Part shown: positions 5,177-6,295 of the stretch, one piece after another
Layout of the letters: each line of letters begins with the position of its first letter
Numbering within the stretch: position 1 is the stretch's first letter
Assembly: GCA_016875515.1 (NCBI GenBank)
Contig: VGRA01000162.1
Coordinates: forward strand, 1 to 6,295
Length of the DNA: 6,295 bases
Source of the DNA: Deltaproteobacteria bacterium
GTDB lineage: Bacteria > Myxococcota > Myxococcia > Myxococcales > Myxococcaceae
Reading direction: 5' to 3'
Made by a program: the position numbers and the translations under genes
The notes under the pieces: model-generated
The model's database searches: none
Told to the model about the DNA's origin: nothing
Seen by the model: only the letters and a program-made list of their open reading frames with translations

Positions 5177-6265
5177 ATGCGCACCCTCCTCCTCTCCGTC
5201 CTGCTGCTGTCGTCCGTTGCGCCTGCCGCCCCCGTGCGGGTCCGGGAGCTCACCAACGTGGTGGGCGTCCGGGACAACGAGCTGTTCGGCTACGGCCTGG
5301 TGGTGGGGCTGACCGGCACCGGGGACACCGAGCGCGTCTTCTTCACCTCCCAGTCCATCAGCGGCATGTTGGGCCGTCTGGGCATCCGGGTGGACCCGGC
5401 CATGGTGCGCTCGCGCAACGTGGCGGCGGTGATGGTGACGGCGCGCATGCCCACCTTCGCGCGCGCGGGGGCCCACATGGACGTGACGGTGTCTGCCATG
5501 GGCAACGCGCGGTCGCTGCAGGGCGGCACGCTGCTCTTCACCCCGCTGCAGGGCGCGGACGGCGAGGTGCACGCGGTGGCGCAGGGGCCGGTGCAGGCCG
5601 GCGGCTTCAACGCCCAGTCCGCCGGCTCCATGCTGCAGATGAACTCCCCGGCGTCCGGGCGCGTGCCCGCGGGCGGGACGGTGGAGCGCCCGGTGGTGGT
5701 GGACCTGGGGCAGGGGCCGGTGACGCTCTCGCTCAAGAGCCCGGACTTCACCACGGCCAGCCGCATTGCGCAGGCGGTGGACGGCGCGCTGGGGGCCGGT
5801 TCGGCCAAGGCGTTGGATCCCGCCGCGGTGGAGGTGAAGGTGCCCGAGGCGTTCAAGGACAACGTGGTGGGGCTGCTCGCGCAGCTGGAGCAACTGGAGG
5901 TGGACGCGGCCGGGCGCGCCAAGGTGGTGTTGAGCGAGCGCACCGGGACGGTGGTGGCCGGCGAGGATGTCCGCCTGCGCCCGGCAGCCGTCTCCCACGG
6001 CGGGCTGCAGATTGCCGTGCAGCAGCGGCCGGTGGTGTCGCAGCCGGGGCCGCTCGCCCGGGCCGGGAACACCGTCAACCAGCCGGTCTCCACGCTGACC
6101 GCCCGCGAGGAGTCCCGCGGGGTGGCCGCGCTTCCGGCGGCATCCACCGTGCAAGACCTGGCCAAGGCGCTCAACGCCCTGGGCGCCACGCCGCGTGACC
6201 TGGTCAGCATCCTCCAGGCCCTCAAGGCGGCCGGTGCGCTGGATGCGGATGTCGAGGTGATGTGA
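5177..6265 (+). CDS. flgI: FlgI, P-ring protein
   Basis: A 362-residue periplasmic protein that forms the P ring around the distal rod at the peptidoglycan. The N-terminus MRTLLLSVLLLSSVAPAAP is a standard Sec signal peptide. The mature protein opens with the family signature GVRDNELFGYGLVVGLTGTGD (30-50), then FTSQSISGMLGRLGI (56-70), RNVAAVMVTARMP (80-92), GGTLLFTPLQGADGEVHAVAQG (116-137) and RTGTVVAGEDVRL (255-267). It ends with the conserved VQDLAKALNALGATPRDLVSILQALKAAGALDADVEV (325-361). Length matches other FlgI proteins (about 365), so the gene is complete. There is no cysteine anywhere in the protein, whereas enteric FlgI carries a disulfide. No strong ribosome binding site is seen; translation is probably coupled to flgH 2 bp upstream. 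Confidence 0.97.
   Translation: MRTLLLSVLLLSSVAPAAPVRVRELTNVVGVRDNELFGYGLVVGLTGTGDTERVFFTSQSISGMLGRLGIRVDPAMVRSRNVAAVMVTARMPTFARAGAHMDVTVSAMGNARSLQGGTLLFTPLQGADGEVHAVAQGPVQAGGFNAQSAGSMLQMNSPASGRVPAGGTVERPVVVDLGQGPVTLSLKSPDFTTASRIAQAVDGALGAGSAKALDPAAVEVKVPEAFKDNVVGLLAQLEQLEVDAAGRAKVVLSERTGTVVAGEDVRLRPAAVSHGGLQIAVQQRPVVSQPGPLARAGNTVNQPVSTLTAREESRGVAALPAASTVQDLAKALNALGATPRDLVSILQALKAAGALDADVEVM
6254..6257 (+). promoter_or_regulatory. Ribosome binding site of the gene after flgI
   Basis: GAGG near the end of flgI lies 7 nt before the ATG at 6265. It supports a new coding region starting there rather than at the adjacent in-frame GTG at 6262. Confidence 0.6.
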
Positions 6266-6295
6266 TGTCGAGTCTGCTTGCAGGCCCCTCCCCCG
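6265..6295 (+). CDS. flgJ: Start of gene after flgI, probably FlgJ rod-binding protein (5' end only)
   Basis: Ten codons are visible (MSSLLAGPSP) before the window ends. The ATG overlaps the last base of the flgI stop (TGATG) and has GAGG 7 nt upstream. The residues themselves show no recognisable motif. The name rests only on position: in this operon type a rod-binding/rod-cap protein of the FlgJ family normally follows flgI. FlgJ caps the growing rod, and in some species carries a peptidoglycan hydrolase domain; whether it does here cannot be seen. Confidence 0.45.
   Translation, partial: MSSLLAGPSP

Noticed and set aside
4077..6154. Long minus-strand open frames opposite flgA/flgH (4077-5048) and flgI (5156-6154)
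   Set aside because: His-, Arg- and Gly-rich translations without motifs, antisense to conserved ring genes; shadows of high third-position GC.

Overview
The window is a compact block of flagellar genes from a bacterium with very GC-rich DNA and strong G/C preference at third codon positions. The gene set (an FlhF/FlhG pair beside a FliA-type sigma factor, then flgF-flgG-flgA-flgH-flgI and the start of a likely flgJ) points to a Gram-negative, probably polarly flagellated bacterium with P and L rings. The base composition and gene order would suit a high-GC deltaproteobacterial or Myxococcota-type lineage. That placement is inference from style, not proof.

Bases 1-1859 (+ strand) hold the 3' end of flhF, then flhG (ParA/MinD-like ATPase that sets flagellar number), then fliA (sigma-28). 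The genes are 18 bp and 0-3 bp apart, so they look like one transcription unit that decides flagellar site and number and switches on late genes. Bases 1856-2293 (- strand) hold a single gene for a 145-residue charged coiled-coil protein that best fits FliJ, the export-apparatus chaperone/stalk protein. Its stop codon overlaps that of fliA in a shared CTAG.

Bases 2294-2365 are the only real intergenic stretch. They separate the divergent fliJ and flgF starts and contain a close match to a sigma-54 (-24/-12) promoter pointing towards flgF. Bases 2366-6295 (+ strand) are a rod/ring operon: flgF and flgG (proximal and distal rod), flgA (P-ring chaperone), flgH (L-ring lipoprotein), flgI (P-ring) and the first ten codons of a probable flgJ (rod-binding protein). 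Gaps are 28 bp or less, with a 4-bp overlap between flgA and flgH and a 1-bp overlap between flgI and the last gene.

No RNA genes, mobile elements, CRISPR arrays or broken genes were seen. The window is coherent, well-conserved flagellar machinery and I found no undescribed system. Points worth a second look are the detached antisense fliJ, the sigma-54-like site almost touching the flgF start, an FlhG without an evident FlhF-activating motif, and an unusual cysteine distribution in the P-ring pair FlgA/FlgI.
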